Made by a program: the position numbers and the translations under genes. 7,093 nucleotides of DNA from an uncultured Clostridia bacterium. Lineage in GTDB: Bacteria; Bacillota; Clostridia; Oscillospirales; JAAYOS01. How positions within the stretch are numbered: position 1 is the stretch's first letter; every line of letters starts with the position of its first letter. The notes beneath the pieces are model-generated. The model was not told the DNA's origin. It did not search any database and saw nothing but the letters and a program-made list of their open reading frames with translations. Below, piece by piece: positions 5,166-7,093 of this stretch. The DNA lies in contig CALXAZ010000186.1 of assembly GCA_944386395.1 (NCBI GenBank), positions 1-7,093 on the forward strand, given 5' to 3'.

Positions 5166-5585
5166 TTGGAACCACTGCACTTGCACTATGATGTGGATGG
5201 AGACGATTTTATATCTGCGGGCGAGGCATCCAGCGAGATGAAAAAAGTGCTTCGGAGGTTGGGTTTTGATCCAGATATAATAAGGCGTTGTGCCATATGT
5301 ATGTACGAAGGCGAGATAAATATGGTGATACATGCCTGCGGTGGCGTTGCTGATGTTGATATTAACGAACATGACATAGTTATGAAGCTTTCGGATAATG
5401 GACCCGGGATTGAAGATGTTGAAAAGGCGATGCAAGAAGGATATTCAACGGCATCGCATAATGTCCGCGAGCTTGGATTCGGAGCAGGGATGGGTCTGCC
5501 AAATATGAAGCGATACTCGGACGAAATGACAATAGACACGGCTGTGAATGTAGGCACAACGGTAACGATGAAAATAAAGGTATAA
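5166..5585 (+). CDS. RsbW-like HATPase_c domain protein (anti-sigma factor/serine kinase type)
   Basis: A 139-residue stand-alone GHKL ATPase domain. The N box is seen as E48, N52 and H56 in YEGEINMVIHA, the G1 box as SDNGPGIED (76-84), and the G2 box as GFGAGMGLPNMKR (104-116), so ATP and Mg binding should be intact. Proteins of this size and type act as anti-sigma factors or as serine kinases of STAS antagonists. No His-phosphorylation domain is present, so it is not a complete two-component kinase. The start is TTG at 5166 after the SD AGGAGGGGG (5150-5158); no ATG lies suitably near, and family members begin at the same point (MEPL-type N-terminus). It sits between a DRTGG gene and the hydrogenase-like gene. 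Its partner (STAS protein, sigma factor or phosphatase) is not in the window. Confidence 0.85.
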   Translation: MEPLHLHYDVDGDDFISAGEASSEMKKVLRRLGFDPDIIRRCAICMYEGEINMVIHACGGVADVDINEHDIVMKLSDNGPGIEDVEKAMQEGYSTASHNVRELGFGAGMGLPNMKRYSDEMTIDTAVNVGTTVTMKIKV

Positions 5586-5615
5586 GTATAATAGCGATTG
5601 CAGGGAGGTATGGAA

Positions 5616-6941
5616 ATGCAGCATTCGGTGACGCTGGATAAAAGCAGGTGTATGGGGTGTACTACATGCATGAAGCATTGCCCCACAGAGGCAATCCGTG
5701 TCCGTAGGGGAACGGCCCATATCCTCAAAGAGCTCTGTATAGACTGTGGGATGTGTATAAGGGTTTGTCCACATAAGGCAAAAAAGGCTGTTTGCGACCC
5801 GTTTGACTCAATTAAAAATTTTGAGTATTCTGTGGCTCTTCCGGCTCCATCGCTGTATGGGCAATTTCATAATCTGGACGATGTAAATATAGTTCTTCAG
5901 GCGCTTCTGGATATAGGCTTCGATGATATTTATGAGGTATCAAAGGCGGCAGAAATGGTGTCAGACCTCACAAGGAAGCTGATAAAAGAGCTTGGAAGCG
6001 ACATGCCGCGTCCATATATATCTTCTGCCTGCCCAGTAGCTGTGCGACTCATAACAACAAGATTCCCAAAGCTTATACCGCATGTTACGAACATTATTGC
6101 GCCGGTAGAGCTTGCAGCGATACACGCCAGGAAAGAAGTTGTGAAAAAAACGGGGCTGGCACCAGAGAAAATAGGGATCTTTTTCATAACTCCGTGCCCT
6201 GCAAAGGTAACATCAGGCAAATATTCGCTCACCCTCAATGAGCCTGTCATAGATGGTTCGATATCGATGACAGATATATATAAGCGTCTGCTCGTTGCGA
6301 TGCCAAAGGTCAAAAACCCGCCTCAGCTTGCTTCGTCGGGACTTATCGGTATCGGTTGGTCAACAAGCGGAGGGGAATCCTCTGCCTTGCTTAACGACAG
6401 GCATCTGGCGGTTGATGGAATAGATAACATAATAAAGATCTTGGAGGATCTCGAGGATGGTATGCTCCCGGAAATTGAGTTTCTCGAGCTGAATGCGTGT
6501 ACGCAGGGGTGCGTAGGAGGTTGTCTCACTGTAGAAAACCCGTTTGTGGCAAAGTCCCGTGTAAAGCACTTGATGAAATATATGCCGGTAAGCAAGAATA
6601 AGGTGGATGAGAACGACATCATAAATGCCTATGCCTTTGCAGAAAAGCCTCTCGAGTATATCCCTGTGTGGCAGCTAGATGAGGACCGCAGCGCAGCAAT
6701 GGAAAAATATGCGAAGATAGAAGAGATAAAAAATTCAATGCCCGGGCTCGATTGTGGGTCATGTGGAGCTCCATCGTGTATGGCGCTGGCAGAGAATATC
6801 GTGATGGGGTATGCCTCAGAGGAGGACTGCATTTTCAGAATGAGGGAGAGAATGCAATATATGGCCGGAAGCGACAATGCAGATGAATATCTGCCACCTC
6901 CGTTCAGGAAAGAAACCGGTAAAAACAAAAAATCACTTTAA
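5616..6941 (+). CDS. Putative sensory [FeFe]-hydrogenase (group C/D-like)
   Basis: A 441-residue iron-sulfur protein with a hydrogenase-like H-cluster domain. ATG at 5616 is chosen because SD GGAGG (5604-5608) lies 7 nt upstream; TTG at 5598 and ATG at 5610 lie before or against the SD. Two [4Fe-4S] motifs are at C12/C15/C18/C22 and C41/C44/C47/C51. The three H-cluster loops are SSACPV (136-141, Cys139), TPCPAK (192-197, Cys194) and LNACTQGCVGGC (292-303, Cys295 and Cys299). Catalytic enzymes have TSCCP, MPC and EMAC in these loops. Here the proton-transfer Cys is Ala138 and the two Met are Thr and Asn. A C-terminal [4Fe-4S] motif follows at C380/C383/C388/C405, in LDCGSCGAPSC. There is no PAS domain and no signal peptide. 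The features fit putative sensory hydrogenases. It is likely cytoplasmic and matured by HydEFG; H2 sensing is inferred. Confidence 0.88.
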   Translation: MQHSVTLDKSRCMGCTTCMKHCPTEAIRVRRGTAHILKELCIDCGMCIRVCPHKAKKAVCDPFDSIKNFEYSVALPAPSLYGQFHNLDDVNIVLQALLDIGFDDIYEVSKAAEMVSDLTRKLIKELGSDMPRPYISSACPVAVRLITTRFPKLIPHVTNIIAPVELAAIHARKEVVKKTGLAPEKIGIFFITPCPAKVTSGKYSLTLNEPVIDGSISMTDIYKRLLVAMPKVKNPPQLASSGLIGIGWSTSGGESSALLNDRHLAVDGIDNIIKILEDLEDGMLPEIEFLELNACTQGCVGGCLTVENPFVAKSRVKHLMKYMPVSKNKVDENDIINAYAFAEKPLEYIPVWQLDEDRSAAMEKYAKIEEIKNSMPGLDCGSCGAPSCMALAENIVMGYASEEDCIFRMRERMQYMAGSDNADEYLPPPFRKETGKNKKSL

Positions 6942-6953
6942 GGAGATGCAAAT

Positions 6954-7093
6954 ATGACCGTAAAAGAACTTGCGGAAAAGCTTGAGCTTGAGTGCCTGTC
7001 AGAGGGAAACGGAGAAAGAGAAGTGGAGTATGGCTACATAGGAGATCTGCTTAGCTGGGTAATGGGCAGGGCACAGGCAGGATCGGCATGGGT
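6954..7093 (+). CDS. Second DRTGG-type protein, 5' part only
   Basis: The frame starts at ATG 6954 with SD AAGGAG (6940-6945), which overlaps the hydrogenase stop codon, at 8-nt spacing. It continues open to the window edge for 46 codons. It begins MTVKELAEKLELECLSEG and continues with GYIGDLLSWVMGRAQAG and SAWV, a pattern I recall from small DRTGG-like proteins of about 110 residues that follow sensory hydrogenase genes. It differs from the first DRTGG protein in this operon, so it is not a recent duplicate. Close spacing indicates the same operon. Length, C-terminus and ligand cannot be judged from this window. Confidence 0.75.
   Translation, partial: MTVKELAEKLELECLSEGNGEREVEYGYIGDLLSWVMGRAQAGSAW

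Noticed and set aside
5598..5615. TTG start at 5598 or ATG at 5610 for the hydrogenase gene
   Set aside because: The SD GGAGG at 5604-5608 lies downstream of the first and only 1 nt before the second. ATG at 5616 has the right spacing and gives the usual N-terminus before the first Cys motif.
5186..5728. 180-codon minus-strand ORF
   Set aside because: It is antisense to the HATPase and the start of the hydrogenase gene, which have SD sites and family motifs.
1..7093. CRISPR arrays, tRNA, rRNA or a complete insertion sequence
   Set aside because: No regularly spaced repeats, cloverleaf, rRNA-like stretch, transposase motif or paired terminal inverted repeats were seen by eye.

Overview
The window looks like chromosomal DNA of an anaerobic, low-to-moderate GC Firmicute, most likely a clostridium of the Lachnospiraceae type. 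The reasons are strong AGGAGG-type ribosome binding sites, sigma-A promoters, an intracellular GH43 hemicellulose enzyme, a clostridial acetyl-type MetA and a hydrogenase-signalling operon typical of H2-producing anaerobes. The genus is an inference.

Left part (1-1490), AT-rich accessory DNA: a short reading frame resembling small proteins of clostridial mobile elements meets, tail to tail, a minus-strand unit. That unit has a perfect promoter (1418-1446), a 37-codon leader ORF (1277-1390), a hairpin at the leader stop codon, an intrinsic terminator (1205-1246), a decayed class I SAM methyltransferase (688-1180) and an intact GNAT acetyltransferase (200-682). The layout is that of a resistance-type operon controlled by leader-peptide attenuation. 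The methyltransferase is broken by a frameshift and an internal deletion, and its parts lie in all three frames.

Middle (1567-4607), minus strand: a GH43 beta-xylosidase/arabinofuranosidase with an odd Met-rich insertion, preceded by an extended -10 promoter and two 17-bp direct repeats that look like activator sites. Upstream of it, behind a clear terminator, are metA (homoserine O-acetyltransferase by its Glu111) and an unrecognised 57-residue single-span membrane protein that ends 5 nt before metA and is probably cotranslated with it.

Right part (4683-7093), plus strand: a divergent promoter drives DRTGG-domain protein, RsbW-like HATPase, putative sensory [FeFe]-hydrogenase, then a second DRTGG protein cut by the window edge. 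The hydrogenase-like protein keeps the four H-cluster cysteines but has Ala at the proton-transfer cysteine, as in sensory rather than catalytic enzymes. Together these genes suggest a redox or H2-sensing module, which in related bacteria often sits upstream of the electron-bifurcating HydABC genes. The downstream genes are outside the window.
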